64,000 bases of DNA from Impatiens glandulifera (Eukaryota; Streptophyta; Magnoliopsida; Ericales; Balsaminaceae), in assembly GCF_907164915.1 (NCBI RefSeq), contig NC_061863.1:45109382-45173381 (forward strand), given 5' to 3'. Positions 37,701 to 49,989 of the stretch are shown in pieces. Every line of letters begins with the position of its first letter. Position 1 is the first letter of the stretch. A program made the translations under genes and the position numbers. The notes beneath the pieces are model-generated. The model did no database searches and had not been told where the DNA came from. It saw only the letters and a program-made list of their open reading frames with translations.

Positions 37701-38600
37701 AGTCGTCAATTTGGGTTAGGCCCGTTGGGTTGGCCCGCCCCGCCAAATAATTTAGATGGATTGGATTAAAATATTAGAAACTCATTTAGAAGTGGGCCTA
37801 CACGGGCCAGCCCGCTCGGGTCGCGGGCCTAGGCGGGTCGAGTTTGGGTTGGCCCGCGGGTTGACAAAAAAAATCTAATCTGATTTATAGCCTTAAATCC
37901 TAGGCATATGTCGCATAACCCTAGTTTTTTCTCTCCTAGGAAATACTACAGTAGTCAATACTCAATACTTCGTTCATCGGTCGGCGTCGGCTACTTATTT
38001 ATTATGCATTTCTTCTCTTCGTTCTCGCCTTCAAGGGTTCGTGGATTCAAATTTGGTTCTAGACTACAGCAATTAATACTCAATACTTCGTCCATTGACC
38101 GTCAGTTACTTATTTGTTCCGCATTTCTTCTCTTCGTTCTCGCCTTCAAGGGTTCGTGGATTCATATGTTCTAGAGGATGTTGATGCAGACATTGAAGAG
38201 AAAGGCGATGAAGGAGAAGGATTTGACATGGATTATATCTGGATTGATGATATTCAAAGAATGTTGACTTTACTGAAATTTCTATTTTATGAATTTTTCA
38301 AATTTTAGTTACTTTGTTGAACTATTTGGTCAATTAATGTGTAATAGACAAGACTCTTGTTTGGTGTATATTATGACTATTTGATCATGTTCTTGAACTT
38401 TTATTTTCTAGAACTATTAATGATTTTTATTTATTTTTATTTGTAGTGAGACAACCTACGGATTGGTCCGCCTAACCCGCAATCCACCTTGGGTTGGAGA
38501 TTTTCAGCCCGCCGGGATGGTGGGCCGACCCGTCGTCGACCCGTTAAATGATGAGTTTTGGTGGGTAGGCCCACTCCTCCATGGATTGGTTTGTCTGGCC
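37701..38600. mobile_element. hAT-type transposon remnant
   Basis: GAGTCGTCAATTTGGGTTAG at the left, followed by dense GGGTTGGCCCGCC and GGCCCGCGGGTTG motifs, and AACCCGC/GACCCG motifs on the right (38460-38560), are typical of plant hAT subterminal regions. The middle has a leader-like stretch and a short acidic ORF (38114-38308). No right TIR or duplication was found before the LINE fragment. Confidence 0.45.
37945..38180. repeat. Two-copy tandem duplication, 118-bp period
   Basis: ACTACAGTAGTCAATACTCA at 37945 recurs as ACTACAGCAATTAATACTCA at 38063. Both copies run to CTTCAAGGGTTCGTGGATTC. It lies in the presumed transposon leader. Confidence 0.85.
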
Positions 38601-38607
38601 GCTCTAT

Positions 38608-38958
38608 TTATGATAGATGTATGTGATATTATCTTAGTTAGTCGATGTCGTCTATGTCTTAAGGATGTGGAGACGAACTCTCATCTCCTTTTACATTTTA
38701 AGGGTGTCGTTAGTATTTGTAGTTTATTTTAGAGTATTATTGGTATTCATTGGGTTATGCCAAAAATTATTGGTGTGTTGGGGAAACGTGGATTGAGACA
38801 ACTTAGATTTGTGGGCCTAAAACAATGGGGTTATATTCCCATTATTTTATGGTGGGTAATTTGGTTAGAGAGAGATCGTAGAACCTTCAACAATCTCAAA
38901 CGATCGTTACGAAACCTTCACAATGTTATTATCCTAACATTATATGAGGTTTGATGTA
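38608..38958 (+). pseudogene. LINE zinc-domain (zf-RVT) fragment
   Basis: On the + strand SRCRLCLKDVETNSHLLLHF (CxxC...HxxxH zinc part) is followed by IIGIHWVMPK and then IILWWVIWLERDRRTFNN, the conserved C-terminal blocks of plant L1 ORF2. Stops at about 38730 and 38952. A separate copy from the minus-strand LINE. Confidence 0.75.
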
Positions 38959-39277
38959 GAAGCCGACAAATTCAATCGGAGAGTTCATTGTCGTTTTGAA
39001 AATCTTCGCACACGTTATTTTTTTATTATTTGTGTAATTTACTTCACAAATATAATATTTTTATCGTTTTACTTAAACAACTATATATTTCATAATATAA
39101 TGCCTTGATCATTTTTAAAAATAAATAAATAATATTTTGATTAATTAATGAGAAATAATTTCTTTTATTTTAATTAATTATTGTAATGGGGAAATTTGAC
39201 CAAATGACCCTAAAAAAGGCCTTAAATGAGCTGGTAACCACTTTATATTTTTTTGACGAAAATACCTTCATCGCGTT

Positions 39278-40023
39278 TAGGGGTGTTCAATATTTGGTCT
39301 GAACCGAATATCCGACCGAATTCGAATTCACCGAATTCGAATAAACCGAATTCGAATTCACCGAATTCGAATAAACCGAATTCGAATTATATTTTCGGTT
39401 TTCGAATCGAATTTTAAACCGATTCGAATTCAAATACGGTTTTCGGTTTGGTTTTCGAGTTTAGGTTTCAACTCGAAAACCAAACCGAAAACCGAATTCA
39501 TTTTTATTATTCATTATTATTATTTATTTTTATTATATAACTTATTACATATTATATATTAAATTATCATGGCCTCTTACTAAATATCTAAATTAAATTC
39601 ATAATTCCTCATTCATTTTCCCCTTTCTCTAGCTGTCCACACCTCTCAACCTCCATATATTGTTGTCCTCGACACTGTTTTACTTTCGTCGTTCAATTGT
39701 CGAATATATATTGGCTTTAATCACTAAGCTAAGTTTGCATGATTTATATTTTTTATAATTTAAGTAGATAAGATCTCTTTAACAACTTATTTATTTTGTT
39801 AACTCTTTTAAAAAAAAATATAAGTATGGGATGTTCTTTATTTGGTCTAAACCGAATATCCGACCGAATTCGAACCGAATTCGAATTCACCGAATTCGAA
39901 TAAACCGAATTCGAATTGATTCAAATCGGTTCGGTTTTCGAATTTGTTTTAAAAAAATAAAAATTCGAAGAACCCGAACCGAAAATTCGAAGAACCCAAA
40001 AACCGAACCGATGAACACCCCTA
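39278..40023. mobile_element. hAT-type MITE with perfect 8-bp duplication, inside the MULE TIR
   Basis: 746 bp with terminal TAGGGGTGTTCA / TGAACACCCCTA. Identical ATCGCGTT octamers lie at 39270-39277 and 40024-40031. Subterminal repeats are CCGAATTCGAATTCACCGAA-like. Removing it and one octamer restores a continuous MULE TIR, so it came after the MULE. Confidence 0.93.
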
Positions 40024-40579
40024 ATCGCGTTACACGATGGATTGGATCGTCATGCGAAGGGAAAATGTTCTTTATATAAATACTCAAATTTTTTTCATTT
40101 CGTTATTTTCCTTTCTCTTTATTTTCTCTCTACTCCGTGTTCTTTCTTAGACGGCGACGGAACCCTAAACGATTACAACACATCATACAAATCGACGACC
40201 AAAACCCGTTCTAATATCATGTGTTCATCTTATTGTTCATCATACGGATCATTTTATGTTCTTATTTCTATTATGTTCATTTTCAAACCCTAAACCATGA
40301 GTTTGTTCTTATTGTTCATCTTGTTCATATGGATTGTTCATCTTTTTTATGATGATATTTGCATATGATGCTCTAAATCGGTTCCATTTCAGGGAAGATT
40401 CATGTTCACGATGGGGCTTCCCGCGAAAGGTCATCCCCTCTCTTGATGGGTCTTCTCGCGATTGGAATCGGTTCCGATGGGACTTCGCGAGACGGTTCCG
40501 TTTCAGGGCCAAGATTTGAAGATGCTCTAAATCGGTTCCGTTTCAGGAAAGATTCATGTCCGCGATGGAACTTCACGTC

Positions 40580-40853
40580 TCACGATGGAACTTCACGTCT
40601 TGTGATGAGCCAAGATTTCTTATTTTTTATAGTTAATCATGACTTCATTTGGGAATGTATCAACATCACTCATGGGTTTAAAGAGAATATGTGTTAGCAA
40701 AATAAACCTTAATAATCGCGATGGGACTTCACATCTCGCGATGGGCCAAGATTTCTTATTTTTTATAGTTAATCATGACTTAATTTGGGAAGGTATCAAC
40801 ATCACTCATGGGTTTGAAGAGAATCCGTGTTTGCAAAATAAACCTTAATAATC
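40580..40853. repeat. Two-copy tandem repeat, about 135-bp period
   Basis: CCAAGATTTCTTATTTTTTA and the following region up to AAAATAAACCTTAATAATC occur twice in a row (from about 40610 and 40745). Confidence 0.85.
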
Positions 40854-41246
40854 TTACATGAAGGGATCTTAAAGAACATTTATTTTTTTTCAGAAAAGAC
40901 CTTTGAAGAAACGATCATTGAGTTTCAGATAAAAGAAGACGGTTTAAAATCGATTCGTAAGTCCATTGAAAAAAAGTAAAGAAGAATTTGAGTTGTTAAC
41001 AAAATGATGACATTCCACTTCAATTATGTTGTGGTTGAAAATAAAGTGGATTGTCCTCCTTTTATTTAACAACTCAACTTCTTCTTTATTTTTCTTCAAT
41101 GGACTTACGAATCGATTTCAAACCATCTTCTTTTACATGAAGCTCAATGATCGCTTCTTCAAAGACCTTTTCTAAAGAATCTAAATGTTTCCATCTAAGA
41201 TTAATAAGATTTATTTTGCTAACACAGATTCTCTTCAAACTCATGA
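40805..41246. repeat. Inverted repeat, arms about 190 bp with 64-bp spacer
   Basis: Left arm 40805-41000 and right arm 41065-41246 pair along their length. CTCATGGGTTTGAAGAGAAT pairs with ATTCTCTTCAAACTCATG, and AATCGATTCGTAAGTCCATT pairs with AATGGACTTACGAATCGATT. Very similar over the inner about 105 bp, looser outside. Lies within the MULE and could form a long hairpin RNA if transcribed. Confidence 0.85.
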
Positions 41247-41317
41247 CTTTATTGTTGATAACTTGTCAAACGAGAGAGATTACCTATAAATAATTTTAAA
41301 ATTTTGTATTTCGTGAT

Positions 41318-41450
41318 GGGAAGTCGAAGAGGCGCGCGATGGGAAGTCGAAGAGTCTTCGCGATGGGAAGTCTTCGCGGTGGGAAGTCGAAGAGGCGTGC
41401 GAAGGGAAGTCGAAGAGTCTTCGCGATGGGAAGTCGAAGAGGCACATATT
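41318..41450. repeat. Short tandem repeat GATGGGAAGTCGAAGAG
   Basis: Five or six degenerate copies of about 17-27 bases. Related CGCGATGGG(A/T)CTTC motifs are scattered across the whole MULE (40410-41740). Confidence 0.8.
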
Positions 41451-41822
41451 TCTGCACACACTATACTTTATTTATAATAATGACGCGATGAACATTTCAT
41501 TTCTTCACTCTGTCGCGAAGACTCGTCTTTCTCTAGCCTCTACTTAACTTCACTATTCCCTGCCTCGACGATTCTTCATTCTCATCTTCTTCATCGTCAT
41601 CATTAATCAGGTTAGTTTAGTTTTTGGTTTAAACCGTTTATGGTTTATGTTAAGGTTGTATGTTTATGGTTTCGCGATGGGTCTTCTCTTCTTGCTATGG
41701 GTTTAGGGTTTATGCTTATGGTTTCACGATGGGCCTCTCGCTATGGGCTTAGGGTTTATGTATAGGGTTTCACGATGATATTTGTATTTGTTCTTACATT
41801 TTTGTTGTTGTTCCTTTTGTGG

Positions 41823-42975
41823 ATGGCAGAAACTACCGTTACTGAGTTTCCTAGTAGGATTTCTTGGAAAAGCGCCATTTGCCTCAAGAAGATAGTTAAC
41901 AAGTTTGATACAATGGATCTTTTGGAGAGGGTTTTGAATACCCAATTCAAATATTTATTCACAGCCCCAGACTTGCAGTTCTTAGGAACAATAGTCCATC
42001 ATATACTTCTTAGGAGGGTAAGCTCAAACTCGAAGAAGATTACATTCATGGTCAATGGGCAAGAGTTTGTATTTGGTATGAAGGAGTATGTCTCAGTTAC
42101 AGGCTTTAACTTCGACAGATTTCCTATGAACGAAGAAGAAGATGAATGTTGAGGTTGTCCACCTCTCTTGATGAAATATTTTATAGGGAAAATAAATGTA
42201 CAAATGAACGAGTTGGAGTCTTGTTTTATGTCATGCACTGACAAGGAAGATGCATGGAAGATGGAGTTGGTATGCCTGATTTGCCAGTATCTATTTGCAT
42301 TTGACCCAAGGAGGATTGTATTTGTCAAAATCCTCCACATGGTGGAAGACGTGGAAACTTTCCTCCGATTTCCATAGGGGAAGGTCTCCTTTAAAGTCAC
42401 TCTGAAGGGTCTGAACAAGAACAAGAAGGAGGAGAAATCGAGTATTAATCATTTTGATTATAATGTTTATAGGTTCGCACTAGCATTTCAAGTGTGAACA
42501 TATGAGGTCATCAAAAGCTTTGTCCCTAAATTCTCCAATAGGAAAGAGCTTAATGAGCCTCTACTCCCAAGGTTGTTAGTCTATCATTCCAATAGAAAGA
42601 ACACCTTACAGGAGATAAAGTATGTCCTTCAGACCACGGATCTGACTGAGATCCTCCATGGAGAAAAGGTTATACAGTGGGGTGGACTTTGAACAAATAG
42701 ACAAGTCAACTGATGATTTATTTGAGAGATTTACAGATGGAAAAAGATTCAAAGGTGAAGATGAAGATAAAGATGAAGAACCTACTCTCAAATCTGCCAC
42801 CAGGAAGAGAAAAGCTGAAACTACTCTCAAAGAAGTCAACCTGAAGAGAAAGCTTACTTATGATGTAGAATATAGTCCCCTGAACATTATTCCAAACCTG
42901 CCAACATTTTTAGTCCCCCCACCGCGACATCAGAGCATCATCATTGACAAGATGAACTCATTTGCATTCATTTAA
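41823..42975 (+). pseudogene. DUF1985-domain protein remnant (MULE cargo)
   Basis: From MAETTVTEFPSRISWK the frame stays recognisable for about 290 codons with stops at 42150 (TGA), 42375 (TAG) and 42495 (TGA). It then shifts near 42660-42690 to an ORF ending at 42975 with a basic RKRKAETT-type stretch. Blocks IVHHILLRRV, FVFGMKEYVSVTGF, LMKYFIGK, VEDVETFLRFP-stop-GKVSF and FALAFQV-stop-TYEV match the DUF1985 (PF09331) order. The stops at 42375 and 42495 stand where the family has Trp (YPWG; FQVWAYE), so each is a single G-to-A change. DUF1985 is normally fused or next to a Ulp1 C48 protease; none is visible here. Function unknown. Confidence 0.72.
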
Positions 42976-43328
42976 ATAAACAATAAAAACAACAAACAAA
43001 TCGAGAGTATCAGTTGTCACTGTACTTGTGCTCGTCGTGCTCATGGTGGTGTCCGTCGAAAATCGTCGACGTTTAAAAATAAGGAGGAGAAGAGCGGAAA
43101 GAGAGAGAAGGAGGAGAAGAGAAATGAAAAAAATTAAGCCGAAGTTGTATTAAATCATAAGAATATTCTGGATTTTTCACACTTTTTTTTCATCGCGTGA
43201 CGAGAAGGCCCAACGCGTTACGCGATAGAAGTATTTTCGTCAAAAAAATATAAAGTAATTACCAACGCAAATAAAATTATGTGCTGGTCACCGACTCATT
43301 TAAGGTCTTTTTAGGATCAAATTTCCTT

Positions 43329-44344
43329 TAAGTAATGTTTGATAAGAAGGTATGAGTATTTTAATAGGCCCGCTGCCTATTAAAAATAAAAATATGTCTA
43401 ATTATTTTTATAATAAAAAATCAAAAAATAAAAGATTATTAAAATGTGTGACACTGTGACACATAAATATATATATATAAAACAAGTAGGGCCTTTTCAA
43501 CTTGGCTTTGTAGCTGAAGAGTTCGACGCTACCCCTCTGGGCAGTGCCCCTATTCCATTCATTACTTGACACGTGTAACATTATGTTTAACCTTTAACCA
43601 AAACAAAAAGTAACTATAGTTTATCTTTTACTCATTTAAACCTCAGGTAAAGGTAAATATTAACTTTACTACAGTTTGTCTTCTTCTTAGTTAAACCACA
43701 TGAGGTAAAAGTAAATATTAACTTTTTACCCTATGCTGCTGCTTCTTCTTCAGCTAACCCCACCTATGTTGTTGCTTCTTCTTCAGCTAACCCCGCCTAT
43801 GCTGCTGCTCCCGTCCGCCGCTACTCTAGAATCGACTTCGTTATAAGTTAACATGTCTCTCGTCAGTCGCTGCACCAGAAGCGGGATTCAGGATTCTTCG
43901 TTGCTGCAATAGAATCGTCGTCCGTTACCGATCGTCTTCGAAACACCGCTGGATGATGATCAATATAGAGCTCATAGGTACGTATCATCTCTTAATACTA
44001 TTTTTTAATTAACTAGTTTCATAATCTCAAACAATTTTAATGTTATTGTCTGTTTTAGGAATTTCTACTTTAAGTGGGCATTTTCGTTGAAGGAATATAG
44101 ATATAGATAGGATCTCAACAAAAGTGAAAAGTATATTTATCCCTGTTTATCCTTGAATGTCTTAATGAATGAGTTTTATCTCCTTGTGATGAAGTTTTTA
44201 GGGAATTTCATATCTGATTTGTAAAAAAATTGAATTAGATTTAATTTACAGCTTGTTTATATGTGATTGAATTTTTTCATTTTAAGTATTTATGTTTTAA
44301 AAATTTTTATGATTTCAGAAAATCAATTGATTTCTTGATTTAAA
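43329..44344. other. Spacer with possible 5' leader exons of the FAR1-like pseudogene
   Basis: Contains a Pro/Ala-like repeat (GCTGCTGCTTCTTCTTCAGCTAAC twice, 43735-43795), a possible leader donor CATAG|GTACGTA at 43977 and an acceptor TTTCAG at about 44319 just before ATG 44345. These are splice-like strings only. Confidence 0.35.
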
Positions 44345-45105
44345 ATGGAAGATAACTTAGTGTCACTTGAAAAGTTGGAGAGACACTATAGTCAAGAAGC
44401 CTCAAATTTATCCATGCCAGAAAATATTGAAGAACAAACTGAGAACTCCGTTGTTGATGTTTTGGAGAGTAAACTATTAGTGGGTACGATTGTGAGTAAT
44501 CTTGAAGATGTTTATTTATTATATTGTCAATATGCACATGCCAACGGATTTAGTGTGAGAAAGGGTGATCAAAGATGTTTTCCTCATACTAACGAGCTTC
44601 AATCAAAGGAATTTAATTGTTCAGGTTTGAAAGACGAAAAAAGGTCTAGTAATAAAATTCTAGTTTATCAAAAACTGATCACTAGAACTAATTGCAAAGC
44701 CAAATTGAAAATTACAAGGGAGAAAGAGGGTGAATGGAAGGTGAGTAGATTTGTTATGGAACATAACCATGAGATGTTTGCACCTGATCAAACTCATTTG
44801 TTGAGATCAGCACGCAATATATCATATGCAAAAAAGTCACTCTATAAGCTATGGTAAATGCTGGAATATCTATCTCTAATGATGTTTCTTTTATGGAAAA
44901 TGAAGCATGTGGGCCAGAAAATTTAGATTTTGTTAGAAAGGATGCATATGATCATTTGAATCGGTTGAGAAGACATACGAAAGTTGAGAATAGAGATGCT
45001 ACTGCACTTATTCAATATTTTATAAGTAAGGCGAATAAAGAGACTTACTTTTACTCGAAAGTGCAATTGGATGATGACGATAGGACGATGAACTTTTTCT
45101 TTGTA
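44345..45105 (+). pseudogene. FAR1/FHY3-like (FRS) gene, N-terminal part only
   Basis: FRS proteins are MULE-transposase-derived transcription factors. The first ORF has the FAR1 zinc-binding domain: YCQYAHANGFSVRKGDQR, TRTNCKAKLKITR and WKVSRFVMEHNHE. It stops at 44857. One base earlier the next frame opens with MVNAGISISNDVSF, then KDAYDHLNRLRRHTKVE and YFYSKVQLDDDDRTMNFFF, normal FRS linker sequence. One lost base in the SLYKL/MVN junction explains the break. After NFFF there is a stop (or a GT donor at 45099), and no MULE transposase or SWIM part is found in the 4 kb that follow, so the gene is truncated. Confidence 0.82.
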
Positions 45106-45108
45106 TAA

Positions 45109-48100
45109 TTTATTTGTAAACTAATTTATAATTATACTATTTTAATTTTAAATATAATTTTATTAAGTAATTATTATTAATATTTTATTTTATATAAATA
45201 ATATTTTCTAATATACAAATATTTATAATAATACATAAATTTTAATTAATAATTAAAATTTATTTATATAAGTTGAAGTATAAAGAATTATACATCAAAT
45301 AATATAAATTATATAATAATATTATTTATTTTAAAATGATTTAATTTTTTATTAATTTTAATATAATTAATAATATAAATTACTTAGATAAAGATTAAAA
45401 TAATAATTTATATAAATATAAGGACAAAATATTATTTTATATTTCTTAATTTTAAATTATTTTAAAATTTTATAAAAAGAAAATATAAATTAATATTTAA
45501 AAATAAGTTAAAACAGTTATATTTGTTTGGTTCGGTATTTAAATAAATATATTGATATATTATTTATTATTCCAAAACGATTTATAGGCATTAATATTTT
45601 ATAATCGTCGAGAATGTGTATTCACTTGATAATCGATTTTTGCCATAATTTTGCATTTTTTTTCTTCTTATTTTTATGTTTTGTTTTCTTTTTCTTATAT
45701 TCTCACAAAATTAGATTTATATGCATTAATATTCTATAATCGTCTTCTCGAGTGTTTATTCACTTGATAATCGGTTTTTGTCATGATTTTGTAAATTTTT
45801 TTCTTATTTTCATGTTTTGTTTTCTTTTTTTATATTCTCACAAAAATTAGGTTGAAATCTATCTAAATTAGTCTTTCATATTTTCTTTATTTATATAATT
45901 AGTATTTTTTTATTTAAAACTTAAACTTAAGTTTTAACATAATTTTTTTTCAACTATATATATAGTTTTAAATTTATAAATTTGTTTTTTTAAATTGAAT
46001 ATTCTTATATTTTATGAAATTTTGTATATTTATTTTATTTTAGTAAGGATATTCGTGGAATGTTTTGATTAATATGTTTACTTATTACCCGTATTAGTGT
46101 AATACAAAAAAATAAATTCATGAATTCGCCCTGTATTGGAGTGCCTCAACACGAACCTCCTATTAGTTGGGACCACTTTACGACTATAGACGACCACTTC
46201 CAACCAGACTAACTCTCTGGCTGGCCCGACAAACCTTGATTATAGAATCGACCATACCTCCTCCTAACAACGATTGACTATAGACCGTGACCGGTTGCGT
46301 TTCTCTACCTTTGGACTTTAATATTTCATCTTCAAAGTTTATTGTTCACTTCTTTCATAGACTTTAGTATTTCTCTACCTTTCCAATCTTATCGTGTTCT
46401 TTATCTTTCACCAATATTTCACTGTCCAAATGGATATGGTTGAACCGATTGAGCGCATTTGATCACTTAATGTTAAAAATTGGTGGGAAAAAATAGACAT
46501 AATATTTCTTATTCTTTTGTTTTTTAGTATGTGAAATTGTTAAATAATTAACCCAAAATGACAGATATATTATTTGTTTCTTTTGAATCTCTTTAAATAG
46601 ATTCTATTTGTTTAACATATTTAATTTGGTGTTGCTTTGAATACATTTGATGGGTACCCTTTAGTATACTTAACAATATTGTACATAAATTTGAAGATGA
46701 AATTCAATAGTTCTATCGTAGAGAAATCGCAATACATCGCAATCAAAATCACAATCGACAATAATATGTAGTCGAGTGTCACGAAAATGTGGAAGTGGTC
46801 GTTGATGGCCACATAGAGGTCCCAACCTTAAGTTGTAGTTGAAGGTAGTGAGGAGGCAATTTGATATGAAGTTGTCTTAGATGGTCGCAGAGAGGTTGTC
46901 TTTTATAGTTAATACGTCATTTAAATAGTCTTAAAGTTAATGTTAGAAATGTAATTCCTAATAAATTAAATATAAATTAATGTTCGATCTCATTTAAAAT
47001 AATGATTACTTGCATATTCAAAATAAAATGTAATTAGTTTTGTTGCTGAGTTCTAGTTTAAAAAAATAATTTTGTTTTTAGAATTTAATTTATAACCAAA
47101 CAAAAAAAAAGTTGTTTTTATCTTTAAACATTATACTACGGCATTTATACCTAAAAAAATAAATATTTTAAATGTCCCTGACTTTTTAAGAGTCTCTTCT
47201 TATTTTATATTTTATATTTTTATAGTATTTAATATTTCGAAATCTTATTTTAATTAAATAAATTTTATATTATAAAATAAACTTAATTTATTTAGTAACA
47301 TATAAAAATATATTGAGAAAATGAATACAAATTAGACATGCTTCTTTTTAAAGTATTTTAATAAAGAAGAAGAATGAGGAATAATGCTATATTATTGAGG
47401 TTGGACATTTTTTTAAATTTATTCCTGATTTAAAAATATCTTGGTATGTAATCTGTATCACTAATAAAAATAATTATTATTTAAAATATATAATAATTAT
47501 ATATTTTTTTATAATATACAATTTTAAAATAATTCTTTAATCTATTTAAACTTTTACAAAAATTATATATATTATTTTATAAATTTTAAAATGGTTAGAG
47601 GTTAGTATGATAATTTAAAAAACTGACAAAAGATTTTTTTTATCACGTCTCAATTTTAAATACAATTAAGTTAGAATTTTTTTAATCTTGTTATATATAA
47701 TTTTATAATTATAGTTGACCATTATCATTTTTTATAACTTGCACAGTTGTAATATTAAACTTATTATATCAACTTAAAATTTAAACATGGGAAGACTTTT
47801 TGAATTCGGTTAATTTTTTAAATTCACTTATTAACTTCCAAACATTTTAATTTTCTTGAATAATATATATAATTTATTAAAAAGCTTAAAATAATATATT
47901 ATAAATATTGTATTAAAAGTTATTTAAGATTTTATATTATAAAAAATTTACACTTATTATAAATTTTAAATAATTATAATTTTTATTAAGGTTGTTTGTT
48001 AATAATTAGCACAATTTAAAATGTGTAAAAGAGATTATACATGTTATTACACTTATTAATGGTTAAAAAAAATATTAAAAATAAAATAATTAACATTTAA

Positions 48101-49050
48101 ATAAAATAATTAAAAATTAAATAAATTATAGAAAATCAAGTTAATAAGAGAAGGCTCTACATTATTTTGAGCCTTCCTCTTTCTTTCGGATTTTTGTGCT
48201 CTATTTAATAAAGAGTAGGAGCATTTAATATTTAGTTATTTTAAGTATTTTTTTGAATTTTATTTTTAAAAAATATGTTTGATTTAAAAAAATATGTTAT
48301 TTAAGTTTTTTATTTGTTAAATTATTATAGTGTTCTTTTATATTTAAAATTTGATTTTTTTTTTAAGATAAATAAGAATATTTTAGTATTTAAATTGATA
48401 AAAGGATGATTTAATAGTTAAAATGATAATGATATTGTAATAAAGAGAATACTTAAAAATTAGATAGAATTTCAAAAATATCTTAAAATACCTATCTCTT
48501 ATCGGGAGAGTCAGATCTGTATCGTGCCTTCAAAAACAAATAAATTATACATTATAAATAAATAAATAAATTTTATTGTTGTTTTTGAAGGGTGGTTCAG
48601 CAAATGAAACATGCACTGTACAGCAGATCTTACCGGCCTTATTATTTATATTCAAATACAATTTCAATAAAATTAAACAATATAAACTTCATTTAAATTG
48701 AGTCAATGGTAATAAAAAATATTATAATTTATGCCCATTCAAATTATATTATTTTTACTCAAATAATCAAATTCTTATTAATTATCAAAAAAAAAATGAT
48801 AAGATAAAGATAAGAAGTCTATTAATTACTTCTTACATTTTAAGATCTATTCAAGATTTTGACAATAAATATTTAACGAATTTCTTTTAAAAAAATTTAC
48901 CTTAGAGAGAGAATGAGTCAGATATCTTTTGCGGTAATAATTCTATCACATATATTTTAAAAGTATTAAATAATTTCTAAATTCTGCTATTGGCTTAACC
49001 CAAATAAATAAATAATCAAGAAATGACTGGTTAGAGAGAGAAACAAAGAG
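45109..49050. other. AT-rich region without genes
   Basis: A two-copy tandem repeat with about 134-bp period lies at 45585-45850 (GCATTAATATTYTATAATCG). No coding sequence, transposon end or RNA gene was supported in the rest. Confidence 0.5.
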
Positions 49051-49989
49051 GAGAGAGTATCTGGGTTGGTTCCTTCCGAGCTCCAATTCATCATCTTACG
49101 AGGAAGAAGAAGAAGAGTAAGGAGAGGGAGAGAGATAGAGAGAGAGATTTCAATGGCAGAGAGAACCGAAGAGTCATCTTAGGATGAAAGAATCGGTTCA
49201 TTGAAAATACACACTACTACTAATTACCTTCAATAATTCCGCTTAATTCCCATATTACTACAAAAGTTTTTACGGGAACGACTTATCCTTCTCCCTCTCT
49301 CTCTCATTGATCGTCTTTCCTTCGTCGTGTACTAGATTGATAGATAGATAGATCTCAAATGTCGCTTACATATAATATAATGGAGGATCGATCAGTTGAT
49401 CATGATGCGCTACGCCATTTTCTCTGATTTTCCTTTGCAGATCTCATTGCACCTTGTTTCAATCGTTCAATCAGGTATTATTATTGTCTTTCATGCACTC
49501 CTCATTGCTCATGATATCCATCTTTGTATTATTATTATTATTATTATTTGATGATAATCATTTTTTTTGGCTTTTTATGGGATTTACAAAAGCCCTAGTG
49601 TCTGTCGTCTAATGAATCTGCATGTCTTATAACACGACAAACATGATGTTTCATTCCAATGTTGTCGTATGGAGGTTTCATGTTTTTTTTTCTCATTTTA
49701 TGATGAATCGTTTAATACGAATTCTAGGATTATTGTTCAAGATAGATTGATCATTGATCTGTTGTGGAGGCAGTTCCTAACATGGATTTGAACTAGCCTT
49801 TTGTGTTTTGAGAAATATTCTTGCCATTTTTATGTAGTCCTGATGATTTTCTTCTTGCTAGCTTCAGGTATCACTTGCATTGCTTGGAAAGAATTCTGTA
49901 ACTTTCGGTTGATAGATTTATTGTCGGGTTCAAATTAGAAAAAAGAGGATAATTTTGTGGAGTTGAAACTGTTATGCTTTAGTTTCCAC

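Larger units (their letters stand above)
39189..43328. mobile_element. Mutator-like element with long TIRs and DUF1985 gene
   Basis: Left end GGGAAATTTGACCAAATGAC is matched, inverted, at the right end (AAGGAAATTTGATCC). Shared blocks such as CCTTAAATGAG and ACTTTATATTTTTTTGACGA continue to ATCGCGT, giving TIRs of about 100 bp or more (39189-39277 plus 40032-40060; 43191-43328). The right TIR has about 25 extra bases. GTAATG beside both ends is a possible decayed 9-bp duplication (six of nine match). It carries a decayed DUF1985 gene, a cargo known from plant MULEs with Ulp1-like proteases. No mudrA-type transposase was seen, so it is non-autonomous. About 3.4 kb without the inserted MITE. 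Confidence 0.8.
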
